From assembly GCA_016844365.1 (NCBI GenBank), contig JAENIT010000010.1, positions 1 through 10,291 on the forward strand: a stretch of DNA of 10,291 nucleotides. The letters run 5' to 3'. Below, piece after piece: positions 1 through 6,676 of this stretch. The notes under the pieces were generated by a model, which saw nothing but the letters and a program-made list of their open reading frames with translations, had not been told where the DNA came from and searched no databases. The first letter of the stretch is position 1; each line of letters starts with the position of its first letter. Position numbers and translations under genes: made by a program. The DNA is from Dehalococcoidia bacterium (GTDB taxonomy: Bacteria > Chloroflexota > Dehalococcoidia > SHYD01 > SHYC01).

Positions 1-227
1 AGGTGGGGAAGGGACAGGTGGGGAAAGGGGGAGTAGTGAGAGACCCCTTCCTCCACGCCCAGACCCTGGGGAAGTTCATCATCTGGGCCGTGGAGAATCG
101 ATACAAACTTCTGGGTTTGGAGCCATCGCCTATTCTTGGCGACGCGGGCAACAGAGAGTTCTTCTTTCTTTTGAAGCCACAGATAGCCCTGAACGCCGTC
201 GCGGAAGACGAGAAACTAGGTCTATAG
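1..227 (+). CDS. tlyA: TlyA-family 16S/23S rRNA (cytidine-2'-O)-methyltransferase, C-terminal fragment
   Basis: This is the 3' end of a gene that enters from outside the window; the first full codon is at position 3, and the GTG there is an internal valine, not a start. About 74 residues are visible. They carry the diagnostic end of TlyA-type rRNA 2'-O-methyltransferases: GKGxVGKGGVVRDP near the left edge (the stretch that follows KPQFE in full-length members), then LGLEPSPILG and GNREFFFLL. The family methylates ribose 2'-OH of cytidine in rRNA using SAM, with an N-terminal S4 RNA-binding domain that would lie upstream of the window. The stop TAG is at 225-227, only 14 bp before nadK. tlyA next to nadK is a common arrangement in Gram-positive and Chloroflexota genomes, which supports the assignment and suggests co-transcription. 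Family assignment is secure; methyltransferase activity cannot be judged from this fragment. Confidence 0.88.
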   Translation, partial: VGKGQVGKGGVVRDPFLHAQTLGKFIIWAVENRYKLLGLEPSPILGDAGNREFFFLLKPQIALNAVAEDEKLGL

Positions 228-241
228 CTGAGCTGTAAATC

Positions 242-1126
242 ATGGGGAATCGTATAGGTATACTTTATCACCCTAAACTGGAAGCGGCCCAAGTGATGGC
301 CAATGAGATGGTCGAAGTTCTGATCCGTCATGGGGCATCCACCTGGACTTGCTCGGCGTGGGATGACGAGGGGACAAGGGCAATGATCCCGTCTACGGAC
401 ATGCTCATCGGCTTGGGGGGAGATGGCACAATCGTCAGGGCGGTCAGGGCAGTTATACCGTTAAAGGTTCCAGTGATAGGTGTGAACTTTGGGAGGTTGG
501 GGTTCATGGCGGAGCTTAAACCCTCAGAGGCTTTGGAGCAGATACCACGGCTCCTGGAAGATGGCTATCAGGTTGAGGAGCGGACACTTGTGGAGGCTTC
601 CATCAATCCAGCGCCTAACGCGTTACACCGCTTTTCCGAAACTTCGTTGGCTCAAAGTGAGGACGGATTTTGTCCCGCTCTGAACGATGTGGTGGTGGGT
701 CGGGGAGCCCCTGGGCGTCCTATATACGTGGATGTGGAGATAGACGGAGAGGCTCTTACCACTTACAAGGCCGACGCGGTGATCGTAGCTACAGCAACCG
801 GAAGCACTGGCTACTCCTTCTCCGCCGGTGGGCCCGTGCTTCATCCCACAGCCAAGTCCATGGTGCTGACGCCGGTCTCTCCTCACGTAGCCCTGCATAA
901 CTCCGTAGTCTTGCCCAATACCACTGTGGTATGTCTCAGGGTGCATAGCGACCATCAGGCGATGTTGAGCATGGATGGACAGGTAGAGTACCCCTTAGCG
1001 GACGGCGACTCTGTAGTCATCCGTAGGAGCCAGCACGTGGCTCACTTTATCAGGATTAAAGAGAGGCCGAAGTTTTTCGGAAGTCTAATGGAGCGGTTGA
1101 GATGGGGGGAAGATAAGCTCCCATGA
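242..1126 (+). CDS. nadK: NAD kinase (ATP/polyphosphate-dependent)
   Basis: NAD kinase phosphorylates NAD+ to NADP+ in the cytosol and is the only de novo source of NADP(H). The 294-residue product has normal length and the expected motif order: GGDGT at 59-63 (catalytic Asp61, nucleotide binding), NFGRLGF at 82-88, ALNDVVV at 146-152 (the NE/D motif for NAD ribose binding), TGSTGYSFSAGGP at 186-198 (glycine-rich diphosphate/NAD loop), a TPVSPH variant of the usual TPI(A/C)PH at 210-215, and DGQ at 245-247. The C-terminus FFGSLMERLRWGE matches the family end. The ATG at 242 follows the tlyA stop by 14 bp and has only a weak ribosome site, consistent with translation in an operon. The stop is TGA, which shows UGA terminates in this organism. 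Confidence 0.96.
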   Translation: MGNRIGILYHPKLEAAQVMANEMVEVLIRHGASTWTCSAWDDEGTRAMIPSTDMLIGLGGDGTIVRAVRAVIPLKVPVIGVNFGRLGFMAELKPSEALEQIPRLLEDGYQVEERTLVEASINPAPNALHRFSETSLAQSEDGFCPALNDVVVGRGAPGRPIYVDVEIDGEALTTYKADAVIVATATGSTGYSFSAGGPVLHPTAKSMVLTPVSPHVALHNSVVLPNTTVVCLRVHSDHQAMLSMDGQVEYPLADGDSVVIRRSQHVAHFIRIKERPKFFGSLMERLRWGEDKLP

Positions 1127-1156
1127 CGGGCTGTTAGCTTCCCAGGGTGGATATCA

Positions 1157-1164
1157 GAGGAGAG
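1157..1164 (+). promoter_or_regulatory. Ribosome binding site of the GNAT gene
   Basis: A purine run GAGGAGAG lies immediately upstream of the ATG at 1167 and fixes that codon, rather than the adjacent in-frame GTG at 1170, as the likely start. Confidence 0.6.
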
Positions 1165-1166
1165 TA

Positions 1167-1736
1167 ATGGTGAGCAGAGTCACCTTTGATATAGAGAGGG
1201 CTAAAATAGGCGATGTGAGCGATATTCACAGCCTCATCACCCCCTTCGCGCAGCAGGGTGAGATGTTGTACCGCCCCATGAGCGAGCTTTACGAGAATAT
1301 AAGGGACTACTATGTGGTCAGGAAAGATGGTCTCCTCATAGGGTGTGCTTCTCTCCATGTTGTCTGGGAAGACCTGGCCGAGGTTAAGGCCGTTGCGGTG
1401 GCAGAGGAGTGGCAGTCCCATGGCCTAGGAGTTATGTTGTTGCAGAGGTGTATTGAGGAGGCACGGGAAATAGGGATAGCTACAGTATTCTGCCTGACCC
1501 ACAAGCCGGGCTACTACGAGCGCTTTGGCTTCGTCCAGGGAGATGTCATGAGCCTACCCAGGAAAGTCTGGGGCGAGTGCCTGCGCTGCCCTAAATTTCC
1601 CCAGTGCAACGAGATCGCTATGGTGATGCACCTTGTGCCCGGGGGTTCCAGAAGCTTGGCGGAGACCGAAGGTGGCGGGAGAGGCTTCTGGAGTGATCCC
1701 ACTGAGAGCCAGATACCTATTCGGCCTACCTTTTAG
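1167..1736 (+). CDS. Short ArgA-like GNAT N-acetyltransferase (putative N-acetylglutamate synthase)
   Basis: The product is 189 residues. Residues 1-155 follow the short ArgA-type GNAT family: R11-A-K-I-G-D-V at the start, the P-x-S-E-x-Y-E-N-I-R-D-Y-Y-V segment around 37-50, GCASLHVVWEDLAEVKAVAV at 59-78 (beta4), the acetyl-CoA pyrophosphate loop QSHGLG at 83-88, and HKPGYYERFGF at 112-122. The family's late cysteine cluster is present (C138-x2-C141-x5-C147) in WGECLRCPKFPQC, then NEIAMV. By homology it would transfer acetyl from acetyl-CoA to glutamate, the first step of arginine synthesis, but other amine substrates are possible. Residues 156-189 form a Gly/Ser/Pro-rich tail that does not resemble the family and could be a recent extension past an old stop. 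It sits 40 bp after nadK and probably shares its transcript. The 219 bp after its stop hold no gene that I can support. Confidence 0.85.
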   Translation: MVSRVTFDIERAKIGDVSDIHSLITPFAQQGEMLYRPMSELYENIRDYYVVRKDGLLIGCASLHVVWEDLAEVKAVAVAEEWQSHGLGVMLLQRCIEEAREIGIATVFCLTHKPGYYERFGFVQGDVMSLPRKVWGECLRCPKFPQCNEIAMVMHLVPGGSRSLAETEGGGRGFWSDPTESQIPIRPTF

Positions 1737-1955
1737 AGTTAGAGCCTGTGGTGTCAAGCTTCAAGGGCAGTGGCGTCCTCCGACCTTTTCGAGCAGCTTG
1801 ATTTACGCGCTAATAGCCCATGTGTCTAGGCAATACCCTGATAAAAGAGGCGTTAGATTCTCAAGCCCGTCCACATCTTTTGCCAGCATCCGCAATCTGT
1901 CTCTCCTTGAGGGGCGCATGTAGTTGCTGGAGCCGAGGCCACCCACAGTAAGAAG

Positions 1956-2492
1956 ATGAACCCAGAAGTAACTCTATCTAGTCAGGTTCTTTACAGCGGA
2001 AGTATCCTCAACCTCCGGTTGGATACCGTTCAGCTATCTAACGGTGTCACCAGTCAGCGGGAGATTGTGGAGCATGGGGAGTCTGTGGTCATAGTTGCGC
2101 TAGACAGAGATGGTCGAGTGCTCCTGGTGCGCCAGTACCGCAAATCCGTGGACAGGACTCTCCTTGAAGCCCCCGCGGGCGGCCTGGCTCCGGGAGAGGA
2201 CCCGCGCCAGGCCGCAGCAAGGGAGCTCCAGGAGGAGACGGGGCACGTTCCTGGCCAGCTCCGAAAGCTGGGAGGATTCTACGCCAGTCCGGGCTACTGC
2301 TCGGAGTACCTTCATCTTTTTCTCGCCACGGAGCTGGAGCCAGGGCCGCCGCATCCTGAAGAGGATGAGGAGATCGATCTGGTTAAGGTTCCCCTTGCCG
2401 ACGTGTGGGAACTTATAGAGTCCGGGGAGATATGCGACTCAAAAAGTGTGGCTGGTCTTCTGAGGGTAATCTTGATGATGGGCAAATCCTGA
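1956..2492 (+). CDS. Nudix hydrolase, ADP-ribose pyrophosphatase type
   Basis: Cytosolic Nudix enzymes of this subgroup hydrolyse ADP-ribose and related nucleoside diphosphate sugars to AMP plus the sugar phosphate, using Mg2+ held by the Nudix helix. The 178-residue protein has the complete Nudix box G75-x5-E81-x7-R89-E90-L-x-E93-E94-x-G96 (the position after G96 is His rather than the usual hydrophobic residue). The preceding SVVIVALDRDGRVLLVRQYR and EAPAGGLAPGE segments, and SPGYCSE at 111-117 about 15 residues after the box, are characteristic of the ADP-ribose pyrophosphatase (NudF/NUDT5) branch rather than MutT. The ATG at 1956 is preceded by only AAGAAG as a ribosome site. A long upstream gap (1737-1955) separates it from the GNAT gene, so it may have its own promoter, but I found no convincing -35/-10 pair. 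It ends in TGA. Exact substrate is inferred. Confidence 0.9.
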   Translation: MNPEVTLSSQVLYSGSILNLRLDTVQLSNGVTSQREIVEHGESVVIVALDRDGRVLLVRQYRKSVDRTLLEAPAGGLAPGEDPRQAAARELQEETGHVPGQLRKLGGFYASPGYCSEYLHLFLATELEPGPPHPEEDEEIDLVKVPLADVWELIESGEICDSKSVAGLLRVILMMGKS

Positions 2493-2549
2493 AAGGCTGC
2501 TTGCGTCCTTTACCTCACCATCTGTGCTGTTCCTCGGTCAAAATCCTCT

Positions 2550-3731
2550 ATGAAACTTAACCAACTGGCATCCATGCTTATCATCTTCATCACGCTTATC
2601 CTTCTGACTTCGGGATGCGGCGGCGCGCCCTCTGCCGAGTTGCCTGTGGGCAGCCCCGAAGAGTCTAAGGCAACGCCACCGCGGGCCAGAGGCGAAAACC
2701 CTACTCCCGCGCCTCCAACTTTACATAAAGATGGGGCTAGTGGTATTTCTATCCCCACAGGTTTTAACGGCGGAGTCTTTGCCTCTGGCCTGTCCAATCC
2801 CACATCCATGGCCTACGGGCCTGATGGACACCTGTATGTGAGTCAACAAGATGGAGAAATCATTGCTCTCGTGGACGCCGACGCCGACGGCGTATCCGAT
2901 GGGCGGCGAGTATTCGCATCGGGGTTCAACCAGCCGCTGGGGCTTGCCTTTCGTGGTCATGATCTGTATGTGTCCTACCGTGGGGCCGTTAACATCGTTA
3001 AGGACACGGATGGTGATGGTAAGGCGGATGCCCGACAGATAATTATCTCTGGCCTGCCCAGTGGCCGCCATCAGAACAACGGCCTGACATTCGGCCCCGA
3101 CGGCAGACTCTACGTAACGTCCGGCTCCGCCACTAACGCCGGCCCAGAGCCCAGCCCTCTTAACGCCACTATCCTGCGAGCCAATCCCGATGGAAGCGAC
3201 TTGGCTGTATACGCTCGAGGTCTCAGGAACCCTTACGACCTGGCCTTTAACGATAAAGGGGAGCTTTTCGCTACGGACAATGGCCCAGACCCTCCCGCCT
3301 TTGTAAACGCTCCGGACGAGCTCAACCACATTGTGGATGGCGGAGATTACGGGTATCCAAAATACGCTGGGGTTCCTCCGCCAGATTCCAGCACTAAAGG
3401 CCCTGTAGCGCTATTTCAGAGCTACTCCTCATCTGATGGTATTGCCTTTTACTACGGCGACGTATTCCCTCCTGAGTACCAGGGCGACCTCTTTGTGGCC
3501 CAGTGGGGGGCCAATATCCGTGTTCCCGGGATCGGCAAACGGGTAGTCAGGGTAAAGCTTTCTCCTACGGGAGGGACGTACCGGGGCGAGGTGTCAGATT
3601 TCGCCCTGGGCTTCGACAACCCCCTGGATGTGGCGGTCAGCCCTAAAGGCGATCTGATGATAGCGGACTTCGGCTCAGGTAAAATATACCGTATTCACTA
3701 CACCGGCACAGCGTCTGAGTCGCGCCGCTAA
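2550..3731 (+). CDS. Exported PQQ-dependent sugar dehydrogenase-like beta-propeller (sorbosone/glucose dehydrogenase family), probable lipoprotein
   Basis: A 393-residue protein with a hydrophobic N-terminus (residues 6-19) ending in LLTSGCGG, a probable but non-ideal lipobox (Thr at -3) with lipidated Cys23, then a Pro/Glu-rich linker to about residue 65. The remainder shows repeated beta-propeller strands of the form NP-x-(S/D)-(M/L/V)-A-x-x-P-(D/K)-G-x-L: residues 83-97, 128-141, 175-190, 227-242 and 357-372. Sequences typical of the GSDH/sorbosone dehydrogenase family include HQNNGLTFGPDG at 174-185 (His174 is the likely catalytic base position), GLRNPYDLAF at 224-233 and ELNHIVDGGDYGYP at 257-270. 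Two acidic DxDxDGxxD loops (109-117 and 152-160) look like calcium-binding sites. Such proteins oxidise sugars or aldehydes in the cell envelope with PQQ; no PQQ biosynthesis genes are in view, so cofactor and substrate are inferred. No good ribosome site is visible; the signal peptide supports the start. Confidence 0.85.
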   Translation: MKLNQLASMLIIFITLILLTSGCGGAPSAELPVGSPEESKATPPRARGENPTPAPPTLHKDGASGISIPTGFNGGVFASGLSNPTSMAYGPDGHLYVSQQDGEIIALVDADADGVSDGRRVFASGFNQPLGLAFRGHDLYVSYRGAVNIVKDTDGDGKADARQIIISGLPSGRHQNNGLTFGPDGRLYVTSGSATNAGPEPSPLNATILRANPDGSDLAVYARGLRNPYDLAFNDKGELFATDNGPDPPAFVNAPDELNHIVDGGDYGYPKYAGVPPPDSSTKGPVALFQSYSSSDGIAFYYGDVFPPEYQGDLFVAQWGANIRVPGIGKRVVRVKLSPTGGTYRGEVSDFALGFDNPLDVAVSPKGDLMIADFGSGKIYRIHYTGTASESRR

Positions 3732-3818
3732 CGTAATAGCGCTGGTCAGTCCTACCTGATCGAAGCCATGTGGCGCTCTAAAACGATTATCCGTAGGTAG
3801 TGAGCGTTCCCGCTCGGA

Positions 3819-3847
3819 TTGCGCTGCACTTATGTTAGGTGTATACT
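3819..3847 (+). promoter_or_regulatory. Candidate sigma70 promoter for rel
   Basis: TTGCGC (3819-3824) and TATACT (3842-3847) are separated by 17 bp. The -10 matches five of six consensus positions, the -35 three. The predicted transcript start near 3854 leaves a leader of about 37 nt to the ATG at 3891 but only about 7 nt to the GTG at 3861. A short hairpin GAGCG-TTCC-CGCTC (3802-3815) lies just upstream. Confidence 0.4.
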
Positions 3848-3890
3848 CCCCGTATAGAGAGTGGGTTTTGTATACAAACAGGTACTACTA

Positions 3891-6110
3891 ATGGTTGCTT
3901 CAGGTGGTGTGCTACCCTCCGCTGGCGAAGGACTCAAGCTAGAGGACTTGCTTGCCAAGGCGCGGGTATATCTGCCCCCCGACAAGGTCAGCATCATCGA
4001 ACAGGCGTACGCTTACGCCTCCTCTCAACACCAGGGCCAAATGCGCAAATCCGGAGAGCCCTTCATTCAGCATCCACTGCACACTGCTGTAATGGTGGCT
4101 GACCTCCGACTTGATACTGATGCCCTGACTGCGGCCATTCTCCACGACGTTCCTGAGGACTGCGGAGTGCCAATGGAGGAGATAGAGGAACGGTTTGGCC
4201 CTGAAGTGCGCTCTATGGTGGACGCTGTTACCAAGTTGAGCCGGATATCATGGCCTTCAGGCACAGATGGAGCAGGTAGTAAAAGGGTAGCCTCGGTTGC
4301 CACTGTCCAGGCGGAGAGCATCCGCAAGATGCTCCTTGCCATGGCTGAAGATATCCGTGTAGTCATCATCAAACTTGCCGACCGGCTTCACAACATGCGC
4401 ACCTTGGAAGCCCTTCCACCTCAAAGACGTCTAGAGATCTCCCAGGAAACCATGGAGATATACGCACCCTTGGCCCACCGTCTGGGGATATTTCAGTTCG
4501 AGTGGGAGTTGGAGGACCTGGCCTTCCGTTACTTAGAGCCCGAAGAATTTCGGGAGGTAGCGAAGTTAGTAGCTGCCCACCGAACGAATCAGGAGGAGTA
4601 TGTAGCGCGGGCTGTAGAGTTGCTACAAACCAGCCTTAATGAGGCGGGCATAAAGGCTGACGTAGTGGGGAGACCAAAGCATCTGTATAGCATTTATAAA
4701 AAGATGAACCGTTATGAGGAGCAGGGCAAGGAGTTCGGTCAGATTTACGACATCCTTGCCCTTAGAGTTTTAGTGGATGAGGTGCAGGACTGTTATAGCG
4801 CGCTGGGCATCGTGCATCAGATATGGCATCCCATCCCTGGGGAGTTTGACGACTACATTGCTAACCCCAAGGAGAGCATGTACCAGTCCATTCACTCCTC
4901 TGTGTGGTGCGTTGGCTCTGAGCCGGTGGAGGTGCAGATCAGGACCCATGAGATGCACAGAATCGCCGAGTACGGCGTGGCGGCCCACTGGCGCTACAAA
5001 GATGGGGCCGGCAGTGACCCTCGCTTTGAGGAGAAGCTAACCTGGCTGCGGCAGATATTAGAGTGGCATAGAGATGTGGCGGGGGCCGAAGAGTTTGTGG
5101 AGTCGGTTAAGACAGATATTTTCCACGACCAGGTCCTGGTTTATACTCCCAAGGGAGATATAAGAGAGTTGCCTGTTGGCTCCACGCCTCTGGACTTCGC
5201 TTTTAAGATACATTCAGACCTGGGCTACCGCTGTGTAGGGGCTAAGGTCAGCGGCAGACTGGTTCCTTTAAATAGTCAGCTACGTACCGGTGATGTGGTG
5301 GAGATTGTAGCTGGCAAGAGGGCCCGTGGGCCTAGCCGTGATTGGCTCAATCTCAATCTTGGGTATCTGAAGACATCCAACGCTCGGGAGAAGGTGCGCC
5401 AGTGGTTCCGCAAGCTGGAAAGGGCAGAGAACGTTGCCAAGGGGCAGGAGTTGCTGGAGAAGGAGCTGAAGCGCATGGGCATCACCATGGGCCACTCCGA
5501 GATCGCGCGCGTCTTTGACTACAACGACTTGGAAGACTTCTATCTGGCCCTGGGGAACGGTGATGTGAGCGCTCAATCTATAGCTCTCAAAGTGGCTACT
5601 CAGGAGGAGCAGCCTGTTCCCATCCCCCAAGCGCCCACTAAGCCCACTTACACCACTACCGGGGTCAAGGTTACGGGGGTGGGCGATCTCCTCACCCGCA
5701 TCGCTCGTTGCTGTCACGCCGTGCCTGGGGATGACATCATAGGATACGTTACCCGTACCAGCGGCATCGCGGTCCACCGGGTGGACTGTCGCAATATCTT
5801 GAACGAGGACGAAAAGGAACGCCTCATTCGTGTCGAGTGGGGTTCTGGTGGACAGATGTATTCGGTGCCGGTACTTATCACCGCCTGGGACCGGGTTGGG
5901 CTGCTGCGGGACATTGCCACCTTAGTGTCCGCTGAGGGGATCAACATCCTCCTGACCAATCAGGCGGCTCACACCGATGGCACTGCCTCCTTTAACCTGG
6001 TCCTGGAGACCACGGGTCTTAGCCAGTTAGGTCGATTGATGGGGAAGATAGAGGGCATCAGTGGTGTGAGGAGCGTAGCCCGGGTCTCAGAGGCTGGCGC
6101 GGCCCAGTAA
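3891..6110 (+). CDS. rel: Bifunctional (p)ppGpp synthetase/hydrolase, RelA/SpoT family
   Basis: Rel makes pppGpp/ppGpp from ATP and GTP/GDP during starvation and degrades it otherwise. Counting from the in-frame GTG at 3861 (749 residues), the parts are in order: HD hydrolase with H71, the intact HDVPED at 95-100 and KLADRLHNMRT at 171-181; synthetase with RPKHLYSIYKKM at 271-282, the catalytic Asp in IYDILALRVL (D297), the guanine-stacking Tyr in MYQSIH (Y341) and catalytic Glu in VEVQIRT (E357); a TGS domain at about 425-484; a zinc-finger-like/RIS module at 607-643 with the Cys pair C617-C618 and C643; and a C-terminal ACT domain at about 668-745. Both active sites appear intact, so a bifunctional enzyme is predicted. 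I prefer the ATG at 3891 (739 residues) because the candidate promoter places the transcript start near 3854; the residues lost are not conserved. The gene stands alone and converges on the selenoprotein gene. Confidence 0.95.
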   Translation: MVASGGVLPSAGEGLKLEDLLAKARVYLPPDKVSIIEQAYAYASSQHQGQMRKSGEPFIQHPLHTAVMVADLRLDTDALTAAILHDVPEDCGVPMEEIEERFGPEVRSMVDAVTKLSRISWPSGTDGAGSKRVASVATVQAESIRKMLLAMAEDIRVVIIKLADRLHNMRTLEALPPQRRLEISQETMEIYAPLAHRLGIFQFEWELEDLAFRYLEPEEFREVAKLVAAHRTNQEEYVARAVELLQTSLNEAGIKADVVGRPKHLYSIYKKMNRYEEQGKEFGQIYDILALRVLVDEVQDCYSALGIVHQIWHPIPGEFDDYIANPKESMYQSIHSSVWCVGSEPVEVQIRTHEMHRIAEYGVAAHWRYKDGAGSDPRFEEKLTWLRQILEWHRDVAGAEEFVESVKTDIFHDQVLVYTPKGDIRELPVGSTPLDFAFKIHSDLGYRCVGAKVSGRLVPLNSQLRTGDVVEIVAGKRARGPSRDWLNLNLGYLKTSNAREKVRQWFRKLERAENVAKGQELLEKELKRMGITMGHSEIARVFDYNDLEDFYLALGNGDVSAQSIALKVATQEEQPVPIPQAPTKPTYTTTGVKVTGVGDLLTRIARCCHAVPGDDIIGYVTRTSGIAVHRVDCRNILNEDEKERLIRVEWGSGGQMYSVPVLITAWDRVGLLRDIATLVSAEGINILLTNQAAHTDGTASFNLVLETTGLSQLGRLMGKIEGISGVRSVARVSEAGAAQ

Positions 6111-6194
6111 AAGTGGAGGTTGAGTGACTGACCCTACCTCATAGGGCTTGTCCTGTCTCCGAAGGCGACTCCGCAAAAGCCGACCCCCACCTAG

Positions 6195-6215
6195 CCTCCC
6201 CCTAAAAGGGGGAGG
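6195..6215. repeat. REP-like palindrome between convergent genes
   Basis: A perfect 9-bp inverted repeat with a 3-nt loop: CCTCCCCCT-AAA-AGGGGGAGG. Short C-run/G-run palindromes of this kind occur as dispersed intergenic repeats in many bacteria. Only one copy is visible here, so its repeated nature is inferred. Confidence 0.5.
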
Positions 6216-6253
6216 GAGATCAATACTCCAACTGCCCGTTTGGGCCAAAACCA

Positions 6254-6289
6254 AGGCGGTAGCGCCGATATTCTCGAACGCTACCGCCT
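6254..6289. terminator. Hairpin at the convergent rel / selenoprotein boundary, possible bidirectional terminator
   Basis: A perfect 11-bp inverted repeat AGGCGGTAGCG (6254-6264) and CGCTACCGCCT (6279-6289) with a 14-nt loop. It lies between the ends of two convergent genes, where a shared terminator is expected. There is no clear U-tract on the + side (AACTTATAAA follows); on the - side the sequence TTGGTTTTGG follows. Intrinsic termination is therefore plausible but not proven. Confidence 0.45.
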
Positions 6290-6312
6290 GAACTTATAAA
6301 CACAGGTTATAG

Positions 6313-6600
6313 TTAAGCTGGCGCTGTTACAGCCTCCAACTCATTGACCAAGACCTGCTTGACCTTTCTGATCTCGCCAAGAGATGGATAGAAGTCCCCT
6401 GCTCCTGCCTCTTTTCGGTCGTAGATCTTCTTGCCGTTCACGTAGATCTCGAAGCGGCCGTCTCCCGCTGGGGTAAGGGCTATGGATGTTTCCCGCACCC
6501 TGCCGTCACACAGCTCTGCTGCCACACTGGCAGCTTTCCAGAAGTACCCTCAGGATACGCAGTAGATTATCTCCAACCGTGCCTTTCCCTCACTTGCCAT
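6313..6600 (-). CDS. SelW/Rdx-family selenoprotein with in-frame UGA (selenocysteine) in a CxxU redox motif
   Basis: The full gene runs from ATG at 6600 to 6313, giving 95 residues with TGA at codon 17 (6550-6552) read as selenocysteine. The translation shows the Rdx (SelW/SelT/SelH) thioredoxin-like fold signature: a first strand LEIIYC at 9-14, the redox site C14-V-S-U17-G-Y, helix WKAASVAAEL at 21-30, then GDGRFEIYVNGKKIYDRKE around 46-64 and FYPSLGEI at 70-77, where the family has G-x-FEV-x-x-x-G-x-x-(I/V) and FP-x-x-x-EI. The region after the TGA would otherwise be called as a 70-residue fragment from a GTG at 6525, which lacks the redox strand. Support for readthrough: family similarity on both sides of the TGA, an AAAGGAGG ribosome site 9 nt before the ATG, a SECIS-like hairpin after the TGA, and the use of TGA as stop by nadK and the Nudix gene here. 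Members are small cytosolic thiol/selenol redox proteins; the physiological partner is unknown. A Cys-to-stop mutation is the alternative. Confidence 0.85.
6514..6549 (-). promoter_or_regulatory. Candidate bacterial SECIS element
   Basis: Downstream of the in-frame UGA the mRNA forms a perfect 7-bp stem GCTGCCA (6534-6528) / TGGCAGC (6524-6518) with apical loop GUG, or a 6-bp stem with loop AGUGU. The loop G lies 22 nt after the UGA, inside the window expected for bacterial SECIS elements, and G occupies one of the first two loop positions, as the bacterial consensus requires. A lower stem UUCU (6543-6540) / AGAG (6517-6514) can form with a GGAAA bulge between. The bulged U known from E. coli fdhF is not obvious. 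SelB binding is inferred. Confidence 0.7.
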
Positions 6601-6609
6601 AAAGTGAAA

Positions 6610-6617
6610 CCTCCTTT
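6610..6617 (-). promoter_or_regulatory. Shine-Dalgarno of the selenoprotein gene
   Basis: AAAGGAGG on the - strand, 9 nt before the ATG at 6600. It is a near-perfect ribosome site and decides the start upstream of the TGA; the internal GTG at 6525 has no comparable site. Confidence 0.85.
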
Positions 6618-6647
6618 ACTACTCTACTATGGTATGTTGCTAACTTG

Positions 6648-6676
6648 ACTATAGCTCAGGCTAAGGGCTTACGCAA
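6648..6676 (-). promoter_or_regulatory. Candidate sigma70 promoter of the selenoprotein gene
   Basis: On the - strand, TTGCGT (6676-6671) and TATAGT (6653-6648) are 17 bp apart. The -10 matches five of six consensus bases. The predicted transcript start near 6641 leaves a leader of about 40 nt containing the Shine-Dalgarno. Confidence 0.45.

Noticed and set aside
623..955. A 110-residue open frame on the - strand opposite nadK.
   Set aside because: It is fully antisense to a well-conserved gene, has low-complexity composition and no family resemblance.
1633..1923. A 96-residue + strand frame overlapping the end of the GNAT gene and filling the gap before the Nudix gene.
   Set aside because: No ribosome site, composition unlike a real protein, and no recognisable motifs.
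2721..3329. A 202-residue - strand frame opposite the sugar dehydrogenase gene.
   Set aside because: It is a shadow of the regular beta-propeller codons on the other strand, with no start signal and no motif.
3861..3863. GTG at 3861 as the rel start.
   Set aside because: It would leave almost no leader after the best promoter candidate, has no Shine-Dalgarno, and adds ten non-conserved residues. Kept as an alternative.
5280..5777. A 165-residue - strand frame opposite rel.
   Set aside because: Antisense to the TGS and downstream regions of a highly conserved gene; no supporting signals.
6313..6525. A stand-alone 70-residue protein starting at GTG 6525 on the - strand.
   Set aside because: It has no ribosome site and begins in the middle of the Rdx helix. 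The same frame extends upstream through one TGA to an ATG with a near-perfect Shine-Dalgarno, restoring the family's redox motif.
6550..6552. TGA read as tryptophan or glycine through a reassigned genetic code.
   Set aside because: nadK and the Nudix gene both end at TGA exactly where the family proteins end, and many Trp residues here use TGG. Selenocysteine fits the CxxU position.
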